From: JAOPZW01 sp963806015
GTDB taxonomy: Bacteria; Actinomycetota; Thermoleophilia; Solirubrobacterales; Solirubrobacteraceae
Assembly (NCBI GenBank): GCA_963806015.1
Contig: CAWDWM010000005.1
Location: 484,396-548,395 of the forward strand
Reading direction: 5' to 3'
Length of the DNA stretch: 64,000 nt
Part shown: piece by piece, positions 17,279 through 26,915 of the stretch
How positions within the stretch are numbered: the first letter of the stretch is position 1
Layout: the number at the start of each line of letters is the position of its first letter
Notes under the pieces: generated by a model
The model's database searches: none
Told to the model about the DNA's origin: nothing
The model's input: only the letters and a program-made list of their open reading frames with translations
Translations under genes and position numbers: made by a program

Positions 17279-19372
17279 ATGCATGTGTCACATGCGATCC
17301 CCATCCGCCCGGAGCTCGACGAGCTGCGCCGCGTCTGGGAGCAGGCGTTCGGGTGGAGCACGCGCGGGATCGCGGTGGTCGACGCGACGACCGGCGTCAT
17401 CCAGTCCGTCAACCCCGCGTTCGCGGCGATGCACGGCGGCATCGTCGGCGACTTCGTCGGGCAGACGGGAGCGTTCGTCCTGGCGCCCGGCGCACAGGCC
17501 GAGCTGCCCGCGCTCATCAGACGGCTCAGCCACGAGGGACAGCTCTGGATCACGAACGACCACGCTCGGCTGGACGGCAGCGTCTTCCCCGCCGAGACCG
17601 AGGTCATCACCACCGTCGACCGCGACGGACGGCCGCTGTACAGGATCTCATGGTCCGAGGACCTGACCCAGCGGCGGGCGGCCGAGGCCGCGCACCGCGA
17701 GACCGGCGCGATGTTCGAGGCGGCGTTCGCCCACGCGCCCAACGGCGTCGCGATGATCGGGCTCGACGGGCGCTTCCTGCGCGTCAACGACGCCCTGTGC
17801 ACCATGCTCGCGCGCAGCGAGGCCGAGCTGGTCGGGCACCCGACGATCGAGGTCTGCCATCCCGACGACCTCGACGCGACGGGAGCCGCGTACGAGGCCA
17901 TGAGCGTCGCCAGCGCACCGGTGTCGATCGAGAAGCGCTACCTGCGGCCCGACGGCGAGGTCGTGTGGGCCTTCTGCCGCGGCATCGTCGTGCACGACGA
18001 CGACGACGAGCCGAGCTACATCATCACCCACTTCGTCGACTTCACGGCGCGCAAGCTCGCCGAGCGCCGCGAGGCCGATGCCGAGCTGCGCTTCGAGCGC
18101 GCCTTCTCCGACGCGCCGATCGGGATGGCGCTCGTCGACCTCGACGGCGCCTTCCTGAAGGTCAACCGCTCGCTGCAGGACATCACGGGCTATGCCGAGC
18201 AGGAGCTCCTGGCCCTCACCCTGCAGGAGATCACGCACCCCGAGGACCTCGAAGCCGACCGCGAGCAGGTCGCGGCACTGCTCGACGGGCGGACCGAGCG
18301 CTACGCGGTCGAGCAGGTCTACTTCGCCGCCCGCGGGCGGCTGATCTGGACCAAGGTGGCGCGCTCGCTGGTGCGCGATTCCGACGGCCGGCCGGTGCAC
18401 TTCATCGTCCACGTCGAGGACATCTCGGTGCGCAAGCGCATGGAGGCCTCGGTCCAGCGCCTCGCCGACCACGATCCGCTGACCGACTTGTGGAACCGCC
18501 GGCGCTTCGAGGAGGAGCTGCGCCGCCAGGTCGGGCGCTGCCGGCGCTACGGCGAGAAGGCCGCGCTCCTGCTCATGGACCTCGACGGCTTCAAGGCCGT
18601 CAACGACAGCTTCGGCCACAAGGTGGGCGACGACCTGCTCAAGCTCGTGGCGGCCGCCCTGCAGCAGCGCGTGCGCGGCACCGACGCCGTGGCGCGACTG
18701 GGCGGCGACGAGTTCGCGGTCCTGCTGGGCAACGTCTCACCCGACCAGGCGGCCGAGGTGGCCGAGCAGCTGCATGCGCTGGTCGCCGGCGCGACCCTGG
18801 ATCTCGCGGGCCGTCACGTGTCCGTGACGGCGAGCGTGGGCGTCGTGTTCCTCGATCAGCGGATCGCCGGAGAGCAGGACGCCATGATCCAGGCGGACAT
18901 CGCCATGTACGACGTCAAGGTCGCGCGGGTCGGCCCGGCGGGCGCGGGCTCGGCGCGGATCGAGCAGGTTCACGACCATCCCGATCAGCGCCCGCGCAGC
19001 GCGGGGTCGATCGGGCGCAGCGTGCGCGTGCTGCATTGCGACGACTCCGCGCCGTACCGGCGGCTCGTGGCCGAGATGCTCGTCGTCCAGCCCGATCTCG
19101 AGGTCGTCGCGCAGGCTCACGACAGCGCGACCCTCCTCACGGCCGCCGCCGGCTGCGACCCCGACGTCGTCCTGCTGGACGCGTCGATCGACGGCGTGGA
19201 CGGTCCGCTGCTGGCCCAGTTGCGCGCCACGGCGCCGAACGCCCGCCTCGTCGTGCTCTCGGGCATGGACCCCGAAGGGTCGCCGCTCGCAGGGTGCAGC
19301 GACGCCTACGTGCGCAAGTCGGCGTCGTTCGACGATCTGTCCGCGGTCCTCAGACGGACCGTCGCGCGCTAG
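17279..19372 (+). CDS. PAS-PAS-PAS-GGDEF protein with C-terminal receiver domain
   Basis: A 697-residue cytoplasmic signalling protein without membrane helices. Three PAS domains occupy roughly residues 15-135, 145-262 and 270-390, each with the NxAFxxM/NxxLCxxL-type core. The diguanylate cyclase domain (about 395-555) has the DPLTDLWNRRRFEEEL entry, LMDLDGFKAVNDSFGHKVGD, and an intact GGDEF at ARLGGDEFAVLL. An RGTD lies five residues before GGDEF and fits the inhibitory I-site. A receiver domain (about 583-697) has the acidic pair in HCDDSAP and a phospho-acceptor Asp in VVLLDASIDG. A receiver at the C-terminal end of a cyclase is unusual; it normally precedes the output domain. Confidence 0.88.
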   Translation: MHVSHAIPIRPELDELRRVWEQAFGWSTRGIAVVDATTGVIQSVNPAFAAMHGGIVGDFVGQTGAFVLAPGAQAELPALIRRLSHEGQLWITNDHARLDGSVFPAETEVITTVDRDGRPLYRISWSEDLTQRRAAEAAHRETGAMFEAAFAHAPNGVAMIGLDGRFLRVNDALCTMLARSEAELVGHPTIEVCHPDDLDATGAAYEAMSVASAPVSIEKRYLRPDGEVVWAFCRGIVVHDDDDEPSYIITHFVDFTARKLAERREADAELRFERAFSDAPIGMALVDLDGAFLKVNRSLQDITGYAEQELLALTLQEITHPEDLEADREQVAALLDGRTERYAVEQVYFAARGRLIWTKVARSLVRDSDGRPVHFIVHVEDISVRKRMEASVQRLADHDPLTDLWNRRRFEEELRRQVGRCRRYGEKAALLLMDLDGFKAVNDSFGHKVGDDLLKLVAAALQQRVRGTDAVARLGGDEFAVLLGNVSPDQAAEVAEQLHALVAGATLDLAGRHVSVTASVGVVFLDQRIAGEQDAMIQADIAMYDVKVARVGPAGAGSARIEQVHDHPDQRPRSAGSIGRSVRVLHCDDSAPYRRLVAEMLVVQPDLEVVAQAHDSATLLTAAAGCDPDVVLLDASIDGVDGPLLAQLRATAPNARLVVLSGMDPEGSPLAGCSDAYVRKSASFDDLSAVLRRTVAR

Positions 19373-19533
19373 CTGTCCTGCGTGCTCTTGGTCGGGTAGA
19401 CCAGGACCAGGAGGTCGTGCAGGAGCTGATCGCGATCTTCCTCGCTGCACTCGGCCAGCGCCTCGAGGTGCTGGGCGAGATCGTCAGTAGTCATCTCCGG
19501 CACGGTGTTGCCCCCAGGGTGATCGAACTCCAT
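19369..19533 (-). CDS. Small acidic hypothetical protein
   Basis: A short frame of about 54 residues from ATG 19533, reading MEFDHPGGNTVPEMTTDDLAQHLEALAECSEEDRDQLLHDL and further. It is acidic and predicted mostly helical, with no signal or membrane segment. Longer starts (ATG 19575, 19551) and a shorter one exist. Its stop shares the CTAG with the stop of the convergent GGDEF gene. Not recognised. The third-position composition looks coding, but size limits certainty. Confidence 0.45.
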   Translation of the reverse strand: MEFDHPGGNTVPEMTTDDLAQHLEALAECSEEDRDQLLHDLLVLVYPTKSTQDS

Positions 19534-19643
19534 GGCAGAGATTACGACCATGGGCGATCGATTTTGACCGGACATCCGGCTAGTCCGCAGCCGAAAACTG
19601 GGGAGGGCGCGGCGTAAGACCGCGAACGTCGGTCAGCGGCCGC

Positions 19644-20738
19644 TCAGCGGTCGCGCAGGAACGGCGGGATGTCGATGTCGTCGTCGGAGATCTCCAGCGA
19701 CGAGCGCTCGCGCTCGCCCACGCGCGGGCTGCGATCGCGCCGGCTGGCGCGGTCGCGGGTCTCCTCGCGCGCCGTGCGCGGGCGGGCCCGGCCGTGGTCG
19801 AACCCGGTGGCGATGACCGTCACGCGGACCTCGTCGCCGATCTGCTCGTCGATGACCGAGCCGAAGATGATGTTCGCGGTCGAGTCGGCCGCGCTCTGGA
19901 CGACCTCGGCGGCCTCGTTGATCTCGAACAGGCCGATGTCCTTGCCGCCGGTGATGTTGAGCAGGATCCCCGTCGCGCCCTCGACGGACTCCTCGAGCAG
20001 CGGGCTGGCGATCGCCTGCTTGGCGGCCTCGACGGCGCGGTTCTCGCCGCCGGCCTGGCCGATGCCCATGAGCGCCGAGCCGGCGTCGGTCATGATCGTG
20101 CGCACGTCGGCGAAGTCCAGGTTGATGAGGCCGGGGATCGTGATGAGGTCCGTGATCCCCTGCACGCCCTGGCGCAGGACGTTGTCGGCCTCGCGGAAGG
20201 CCTCGAGGATCGTCGTGCGGCGCTCGACGATGTTCAGCAGCTTCTCGTTGGGGATGACGATCAGCGTGTCGACCACGTCGCGCAGGCGGCCGATGCCCTC
20301 GTCGGCCTGGCGCATGCGCTGCGAGCCCTCGAAGTCGAAGGGCTTGGTGACCACGCCGACGGTGAGGGCGCCGATCTCGTTCTTGGCGATCTCGGCGATG
20401 ACCGGCGCCGCGCCGGTGCCGGTGCCGCCGCCCTCGCCCGCGGTGACGAACACCATGTCCGCGCCCTTGAGCGCCTCCTTGATGTCGTCGCGCGACTCGG
20501 CGGCCGCGCCGAAGCCCACCTCGGGGTTGGCGCCCGCGCCAAGGCCGTGGGTCAGGTCATGGCCGATGTTGAGCTTGATGTCGGCATCGCACATCTGCAA
20601 CGCCTGGGCATCGGTGTTGGCCGCGATGAACTCGACCCCGCGCAGGCCCGCGTCGACCATGCGGTTGACGGCGTTGGTTCCACCGCCGCCGACGCCGACG
20701 ACCTTGATGACCGCGAGATAGCTTCCGCTGCTTTCCAT
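19644..20738 (-). CDS. ftsZ: Cell division protein FtsZ
   Basis: A 364-residue tubulin homologue. The N-terminal nucleotide fold VVGVGGGGTNAVNRMVDAG, the tubulin signature GGGTGTGAAPVIAEIA and the T7-loop region (NLDFADVRTIM) are present. The linker is short and charged (about residues 315-350), ending in the conserved tail DIDIPPFLRDR that contacts partners such as SepF or FtsW. FtsZ polymerises with GTP to form the division ring. No ftsA lies nearby, as in most actinobacteria. It appears to have its own promoter (20809-20838) in addition to read-through from ftsQ. Confidence 0.96.
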   Translation of the reverse strand: MESSGSYLAVIKVVGVGGGGTNAVNRMVDAGLRGVEFIAANTDAQALQMCDADIKLNIGHDLTHGLGAGANPEVGFGAAAESRDDIKEALKGADMVFVTAGEGGGTGTGAAPVIAEIAKNEIGALTVGVVTKPFDFEGSQRMRQADEGIGRLRDVVDTLIVIPNEKLLNIVERRTTILEAFREADNVLRQGVQGITDLITIPGLINLDFADVRTIMTDAGSALMGIGQAGGENRAVEAAKQAIASPLLEESVEGATGILLNITGGKDIGLFEINEAAEVVQSAADSTANIIFGSVIDEQIGDEVRVTVIATGFDHGRARPRTAREETRDRASRRDRSPRVGERERSSLEISDDDIDIPPFLRDR

Positions 20739-20808
20739 GAGTTCCGACCGAGCCTCGATCTAGCGTTGAAGGTTTTGCGCGCCCCCGGTCGTACCTGTGC
20801 GCGCATGC

Positions 20809-20838
20809 ACGGTATGCACGGGCATCGAGCCCTGTCAA
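20809..20838 (-). promoter_or_regulatory. Probable ftsZ promoter
   Basis: On the minus strand TTGACA (20838-20833) is followed after 18 bases by TACCGT (20814-20809), a good fit to a housekeeping -35 and an actinobacterial TAnnnT -10. The predicted start lies about 65 bases before the ftsZ ATG at 20738. The 203-base gap between ftsQ and ftsZ would be long for mere read-through and contains an unusual perfect TTGACA in otherwise GC-rich DNA. Confidence 0.55.
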
Positions 20839-20941
20839 CGCGAAGTCTAGGGCAGCAAGGTTCCTTGCAGTTTCCGGAACCCTCAAGTTGTGCAGGAGAT
20901 TCGCGGTCGAGACAACCTTCGACCACAAGTCGAGGGTCAGG

Positions 20942-21745
20942 TCATGGTCCGACCGGCTGGGTCTGGGGTTGGGCGGGTTGCGAACCGACCTGCGAGGGCG
21001 TCTCGGGCTGCGGCGGCGCGGGTGCTACGAGGCCGCCGGCGGCGGGCCGCTCGGGCAGGCGCAGATCGACGTAGGTCGCGCCGGACGAGCTGCGGTCGGC
21101 GAGGACGCGCGCCGCGGCGGCCCATTTCGCGCGCAGGCGGTCGGCCCCGCCGAAGTACAGGACCGGGCCCGCGTTCAGCGGCGCGGTGAGCCCGCGGGGC
21201 CCCGCGTAGACGCGGCTGACCTTGGCGCGCAGCTCGGGCGGCGCCGCGGCCAGCAGCGCCACGGCCCGCAGGGTGCCCTTGTCGCCCAACGTGTCGCCGG
21301 GCGGCGGCGACGCGACCGTGACGACCGGCAGACCGCTCGTCGAGCTGCCGCGCAGCAGGGTGCCGTCGGCGGCCACTGGGACGCGATCGGTCCCGGCCGC
21401 CAGCGCGGCCACCGCGACGTGCTCGTGGACCACGATGCGCAGGCGGTGGGGGAAGTCGGCGTGCGCGTCGACCGCCATGACCGCCGGGAACGGCTCCACC
21501 GCGGTCTGCAGCTGGTCCGCGCGCACGTGCAGGGTGGTCATGTCGCGCGCGGCGCCCTCGAGCGCCGCCCGCACGCGCGGAGCCTCCGAGCCGCTCACGC
21601 CGGTCACGCTGACCTGGTCGACCGCCACCAGGCGCGAGTCGCGCAGCCATAGCCAGCCGCCGCCCAGAAGGGCCAGGACGCATGCGCAGGCGCCCGCCGC
21701 GCGGGCGGACGGGCGGCGCGGAAGCGACAGTGCGGGCAGGGGCAT
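20942..21745 (-). CDS. ftsQ: Cell division protein FtsQ
   Basis: A 267-residue bitopic membrane protein. A short cytoplasmic N-terminus (MPLPALSLPRRPSARAAG) is followed by one membrane helix (ACACVLALLGGGWLWL), then the POTRA domain (LVAVDQVSVTGVSGSEAPRVRAALEG) and the beta-rich FtsQ domain (VMAVDAHADFPHRLRIVVHEHVAVAAL). The C-terminal 30 residues are Pro/Gln-rich. FtsQ links FtsL/FtsB to the septal synthase. It sits between murB (divergent) and ftsZ (same strand). Confidence 0.85.
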   Translation of the reverse strand: MPLPALSLPRRPSARAAGACACVLALLGGGWLWLRDSRLVAVDQVSVTGVSGSEAPRVRAALEGAARDMTTLHVRADQLQTAVEPFPAVMAVDAHADFPHRLRIVVHEHVAVAALAAGTDRVPVAADGTLLRGSSTSGLPVVTVASPPPGDTLGDKGTLRAVALLAAAPPELRAKVSRVYAGPRGLTAPLNAGPVLYFGGADRLRAKWAAAARVLADRSSSGATYVDLRLPERPAAGGLVAPAPPQPETPSQVGSQPAQPQTQPVGP

Positions 21746-21794
21746 CCGGCTGCGTCCTTCGACGTCGGGGGGCGGATCCCTACCCTGAGGCGCC

Positions 21795-22832
<1,038 letters not shown>

Positions 22833-22883
22833 GCGCCTAGGCAGCCACTTGTCGGCCGTGCGGGTGGGGCGTAACGTCGCGCC

Positions 22884-23084
22884 ATGAGGGCACGAGAGTC
22901 CGCACCAATCCGCTTCGTGCGCGAGCTCGGCCTCCCGAAGGGAGAACGGCGCGCCGCGCGCGCCGAGCGCCGGGCCGAGGAGGCGATGCGCCGCGAGCGC
23001 GACAACACCGAGAGCAATGCGCGACGGGCAGCGGCGCTCGAGGCGGAGCGCCGCCGCCACGACGGCTACAAGTACCACCCCTAG
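22884..23084 (+). CDS. Small highly charged hypothetical protein
   Basis: A 66-residue frame starting MRARESAPIRFVRELGLP and dominated by Arg, Glu and Ala (ERRAARAERRAEEAMRRER), likely one long amphipathic helix, and ending HDGYKYHP. Not recognised. ATG 22884 is well placed behind the murB stop, and its own stop overlaps the tetR stop by four bases (convergent). A helical nucleic-acid or membrane-surface binder is conceivable but not shown. Confidence 0.5.
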   Translation: MRARESAPIRFVRELGLPKGERRAARAERRAEEAMRRERDNTESNARRAAALEAERRRHDGYKYHP

Positions 23085-23692
23085 ATCACACGCGGTTCCC
23101 TGATCGCCGAGACCGTCGCCACCAGGGTGCGCTCGAGGAGCGCGAGCAGCGCGCCGCGATCGAGGCCGCTGCTGCGCCACTCGTCCAGCGCGGTCTGGTG
23201 GAAGTCCAGGTAGGCGCGTAGCGCCACGCGCGCCAGCGGCGGCGGATCGGCCGTGCCCAGGTGGTTGAGCGCCATCCCGGTGACGACGGCGTCGCGGTAG
23301 CGGTCGAGGACGGCCTGGATCTCGGGCTCCGCCGCGGAGCGCGCGTGGCTCCACACGAGCCAGGCGTCGCTGCCCCGCTCGGCGTGCTCGAGGGCGCGAT
23401 CGGTGTTCGCGGCGAGCCGCTCGGCCAGCGGCCGGCTCGGATCGACGATGAAATCGCCGGTCAGCGTGTCGCCGGCACGCGTCAGCGCGGCGAGGAAGAC
23501 GTCCAGTCGCCCGCGCGGGAAGTAGTGGTAGAGCAGGTTGCGGGTCACGCCGGCGCGCTCGGCGACGTCGTCGAGCGAGAGCCCGGCCTGCCCCTGGCGG
23601 GCAGCCAGCGCGAGCGCGGCGTCGGCGAGCTGCGCGCGCCGCTGCTCTGGCGGCAGGCGGCGCCCTTTGGGGGCCCTGCGCTCAGCGCTCAT
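23081..23692 (-). CDS. TetR-family transcriptional regulator
   Basis: A 203-residue regulator. The N-terminal TetR HTH reads RRAQLADAALALAARQG, LSLDDVAERAGVTRNLLYHYFPRGRLDVFLAALT. The C-terminal ligand domain is helical. It is divergent from the secreted protein at 23789 across 96 bases that are conspicuously AT-rich and contain inverted repeats (23707-23754), so local control of that gene and of itself is the likely arrangement. Confidence 0.88.
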   Translation of the reverse strand: MSAERRAPKGRRLPPEQRRAQLADAALALAARQGQAGLSLDDVAERAGVTRNLLYHYFPRGRLDVFLAALTRAGDTLTGDFIVDPSRPLAERLAANTDRALEHAERGSDAWLVWSHARSAAEPEIQAVLDRYRDAVVTGMALNHLGTADPPPLARVALRAYLDFHQTALDEWRSSGLDRGALLALLERTLVATVSAIREPRVI

Positions 23693-23706
23693 CGTGACCA
23701 GGAATT

Positions 23707-23754
23707 AGCAAACATTTACGATCTGTCAAGTTTACCAATTGTAAACTACTTGCT
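23707..23754. promoter_or_regulatory. Candidate TetR operator (nested inverted repeats)
   Basis: The AT-rich intergenic DNA holds a perfect palindrome GTTTACCAATTGTAAAC (23730-23746). An outer, imperfect pair AGCAAACATTTAC (23707-23719) and GTAAACTACTTGCT (23741-23754, inverted) overlaps it. AT-rich inverted repeats between a tetR gene and a divergent target are the classical place for TetR binding. Inferred only. Confidence 0.55.
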
Positions 23755-23788
23755 CCGGTCCCCGTCTCACCCGATCCAGGAGCATCCA

Positions 23789-24505
23789 TTGCGCAAGACC
23801 ATGGCGCTGGCCGTTGCCGGCGCGCTGATACTCGCCCTCGCCACCGCCGGGCTCGCCCAGGCCGTGAGCAGCCACCAGACCGTCGCCGTCAAGCTCGCTC
23901 AGAGCAAGGCCGGCACCGCCGGCAAGCCGAAGTCCGTCGGAGCGCTCACCGTCGACATGAAGGTCGCACTCGACCCGTCCGATCCATCCTTCGCGACGCG
24001 CTCGGCCGTGATCCACTTCGACAAGAACCTCGTCTTCAACACCGCGAAGTTCCCGAGTTGCACCGAGGCGCAGGTGCGCTCCGGCGCCCCCGCCTGCGAC
24101 AAGGCCAAGGTCGGCTCCGGCAACGCCGCCGGCCTGGCGCTCGGCCAGCAGGAGGACCTCGCCATCGCCGCGTTCAACGGTCCCGGCGGCAAGAGCATCC
24201 TGCTGCACGTCACCGGTCATGCTCCGCTGCGCATCGACAGTGTCATCGTGGGCAAGCTCGCCGCCGACAGCGGCGCCTTCGGGCGCAAGCTCGTGGTGGC
24301 CATCCCGGCCAACCTCCAGCAGCCGCTCGGAGGCGTCTACGCCACGCTGACGTCGTTCATGACGAAGGTCGGCGGCAGCGCCAAGGGCACGCCCTACGTC
24401 GCGCTGAAGGGCTGCTCCTCCGGCAAGCTGCGGTTCAAGGGCGACTTCGTCTTCACCGACGGCTCCAAGCAGTCGCCCACCTCGTCCTCCGCCTGCAAGA
24501 AGTAG
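23789..24505 (+). CDS. Secreted hypothetical protein
   Basis: From TTG 23789, which has AGGAG seven bases before it, 238 residues are encoded. LRKTMALAVAGALILALATAGLAQA is a clear signal peptide with an AQA cleavage site (ATG 23801 is possible). The mature part is beta-rich with repeated VDMKVALDP, RSAVIHFDKNLVFN, and two or three cysteine pairs (SCTEAQVRSGAPACDKAKVGSG; GCSSGK...SACKK), typical of a family of exported actinobacterial proteins. No known catalytic motif. Divergent from TetR, and ending in a bidirectional terminator shared with the PilZ gene. Confidence 0.68.
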   Translation: MRKTMALAVAGALILALATAGLAQAVSSHQTVAVKLAQSKAGTAGKPKSVGALTVDMKVALDPSDPSFATRSAVIHFDKNLVFNTAKFPSCTEAQVRSGAPACDKAKVGSGNAAGLALGQQEDLAIAAFNGPGGKSILLHVTGHAPLRIDSVIVGKLAADSGAFGRKLVVAIPANLQQPLGGVYATLTSFMTKVGGSAKGTPYVALKGCSSGKLRFKGDFVFTDGSKQSPTSSSACKK

Positions 24506-24511
24506 CGCGCC

Positions 24512-24545
24512 GAGCTGCCGTTGCCACTCAGTGCAACGGCAGCTC
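24512..24545. terminator. Bidirectional hairpin terminator
   Basis: Perfect 13-bp stem GAGCTGCCGTTGC with its complement at 24533-24545, loop of eight bases. It lies directly behind the stop of the secreted protein and overlaps the last codons of the convergent PilZ gene, so it can serve both. No strong U tract follows, as is common in this GC range. Confidence 0.6.
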
Positions 24546-24842
24546 GCCGGCCAGCGTGCGCAGGCGCTCGCGGGCGGGCTCGAGCAGCTCCTCGAAGCGC
24601 ATCGCGTAGGCGCCGTGGCCCTCGTGGCGCAGCACGCGGGCGCGGCCGTCGACGTGGTCGGCGCCGCTGAGGCGCAGGTCGAAGTCGAGCACCTCGTCGG
24701 TGGCCAGCGGCCGGGGCGTCGAGATGCACATGCCACCGGCGCCGAGATTCACCGTCTCGGCGTCGATGGCCGTGCCGGTCCGCCGCCGCAGAACGCAGGG
24801 CAGGACGACGTCGGCGCGTGGCGTCATGCGGCGTTCGGGCAC
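24528..24842 (-). CDS. PilZ-domain protein (probable c-di-GMP receptor)
   Basis: A 104-residue stand-alone PilZ domain. The c-di-GMP motif RxxxR is present as RMTPR at the N-terminus (MPERRMTPRADVVLPC), and the second motif reads ETVNLGAGGMCIST, where the usual D/NxSxxG has Gly instead of Ser. The barrel ends with ARVLRHEGHGAYAMRFEEL. It could read the signal made by diguanylate cyclases such as the one at 17279. Binding is likely but the Ser-to-Gly change weakens certainty. Confidence 0.8.
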   Translation of the reverse strand: MPERRMTPRADVVLPCVLRRRTGTAIDAETVNLGAGGMCISTPRPLATDEVLDFDLRLSGADHVDGRARVLRHEGHGAYAMRFEELLEPARERLRTLAGELPLH

Positions 24843-24910
24843 GGTCCAGAAGTTACCCCCAACGCCCGCGAGGGCATATCACGCCCAACCACCCCGGCGG
24901 AGGAGGAGAC

Positions 24911-26875
24911 ATGCGGCGATGGGTTCTCGCAGCGATCGTGCTGAGCGCGGTGGGCGCGGTGGGCGCCGCGGCCGGGCTGGGCGGAGGTGACCGCGCCGCA
25001 CACGCGGCGCGCGGGCCGATCCTCACGCCCCTGCAGCAGCGCCTCGCATCCGGCACCCTCTTGCGCGCGCTCGACGAGCGCTCGGCGGCCGCGGCGCCGT
25101 CACTGCGTGCGCAGCAGCAGGCCAACGGCCCGACGGCCGACACGGGCTGCCCGGTGAACAGAGGCGCCAACGTCCGCGTCAACCAGGACTGCCAGAACCT
25201 CACCGACCCCGATCTCGCGGGGCGCGGGGAGGCGCAGAACGAGACCGCGGTGGCGCAGGATCCGAACAACCCGGCGCACCTCGTTGCCTCTCAGAACGAC
25301 TACCGGCGCGGCGACAGCTCGTGCTACACGGCCTACTCGGCCGACGGCGGGCGCTCGTGGGCGGACTCGACGATCCCCTTCAGCTTCACGCGCGGCGACG
25401 CGTTCGGCGGCGTCCCGCGCCAGTACTGGCAGGCGGGCGGCGACCCCACGGCGGCCTGGGACAGCAAGGGCAACGCCTACCAGACCTGCCTCGTCTTCCA
25501 GCGCGGGCCCGGCACGACCCAGAACCCGGATCTCTCGAGCGCGTTCTACCTCTTCCGCTCGACCGGGACGAACGGGGCCTCGTGGAGCTTCACGGGCCGG
25601 CCGGTGGCCGAGCTCAACGACCAGACCGGCGAGAAGCTGCTCGACAAGGAGCTCATGGCGATCGACGACCGCAAGGGGAGCCCATTCTAGGACCGCATCT
25701 ATGTGACCTGGACCCTGTTCGACGACGACGGAACCGCCTACATCTACGAGGCGTACTCGCGCGACTACGGCGAGTCCTTCAGCACCCCGAAGCTCGTGAG
25801 CGCCGACAGCGCGGCGTGTAGGAACGATCGCGGCGTGGCGACGCCGCAGGGGCGCTGCAACGAGAACTCGTTCTCGCAACCGTTCACCGGCCCCGACGGC
25901 GCGCTCTACGTCGTGTGGGAGAACTACAACGTGACCGGCCAGGGCGCCCGCGGCGAAGGTGGCGACGAGGGCGGCGGCGGCGATCTCGCGAGCCCGGCAC
26001 CGCCCGCCGGCGCGGACAACAGCCAGCAGGTTCTGCTGGCGAAGTCCACCGACGGCGGCAACCACTTCTCGTCGCCGGTGAAGGTCGCCAACCAATACGA
26101 CCTGCCCGACTGCGAGACCTACCAGGGCGCAACCGCCGGCAGCGCGTGCGTGCCCGAGAAGGGCGAGACGCAGAACTCGATCTTCCGGGCGACGAACTAC
26201 CCCTCCGGCGCCGTGAACCCGCAGGACCGCCGGGAGGTGCTCATCACCTTCGCGTCCTACATCAACCGCCACTCCAACGAACGCAACGGGTGCGTGCCGC
26301 AGGGCTTCAACCCCGACACCGCCGGCGCGCTCTACGACGGCGTCAAGGATCCCGGCGCCTGCAACAACGACATCGTCGTCAGCGCGTCCTCGGACGCGGG
26401 CAGGACGTTCACCGGCACCACGACCGACGTCCGCCGGCTGCCGACGACGAGCCGCAACGCCAAGGACCGCAGCGATCAGTTCTGGCAGTGGGCCGCCTTC
26501 GATCCCAAGGGACGGTTCGCCGTCTCCTACTACGACCGCGGATACGGCAGCGACGAGCAGACGGGCTTCTCGGACATCAGCCTGTCCGGCACGCGCAACG
26601 GGAGCGACTTCGCGACCACGCGCGTGACCACAGCATCGATGCCCCCGCCCAGCGAGTTCGCGGGCGGCTTCTACGGCGACTACAGCGCCCTGAGCGCAGG
26701 CGACGTGGCCCATCCGGTGTGGATGGACACGCGCGATCCCGAGCTCTTCACGTGCCGCGACTCCGCGGGCCAGGTGGCCCAGCCGCCGAGCCGATGCACG
26801 GCAGCGGCGCCCAACGCGGCCGTGGCCAACGACCAGAACATCTACACGGCGTCGGTGGCGATTCCGACGCCGTGA
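24911..26875 (+). pseudogene. Secreted Asp-box (sialidase-fold) protein interrupted by an amber codon
   Basis: From ATG 24911 (GGAGGAGG upstream) a signal peptide MRRWVLAAIVLSAVGAVGAA leads into a 654-codon frame containing four Asp-box-like repeats: SADGGRSW, SRDYGESF, STDGGNHF and SSDAGRTF, the mark of six-bladed sialidase-type propellers. The frame has one in-frame TAG at 25688-25690 (…DRKGSPF, TAG, DRIYVTWTLF…); both sides fit together in sequence and frame, so this is a single nonsense change (AAG, CAG or TAC would each fix it) or a sequencing error. Substrate unknown: no sialidase catalytic triad can be confirmed by eye. Confidence 0.75.
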
Positions 26876-26880
26876 GCTTC

Positions 26881-26913
26881 GCCGGGCGCGGCGGCAACGC
26901 CGCCGCGCCCGGC
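26881..26913. terminator. Bidirectional GC-rich hairpin terminator
   Basis: A perfect 15-bp stem (26881-26895 with 26899-26913) closed by a three-base loop AAC. It separates the plus-strand Asp-box gene (stop at 26873-26875) from the minus-strand murC (stop at 26916-26918), so it can end both transcripts, marking one border of the accessory block. Confidence 0.65.
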
Positions 26914-26915
26914 GG

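Noticed and set aside
25688..25690. TAG as pyrrolysine or programmed read-through
   Set aside because: No pyrrolysine genes or known read-through context are visible; a nonsense mutation or base error is simpler.
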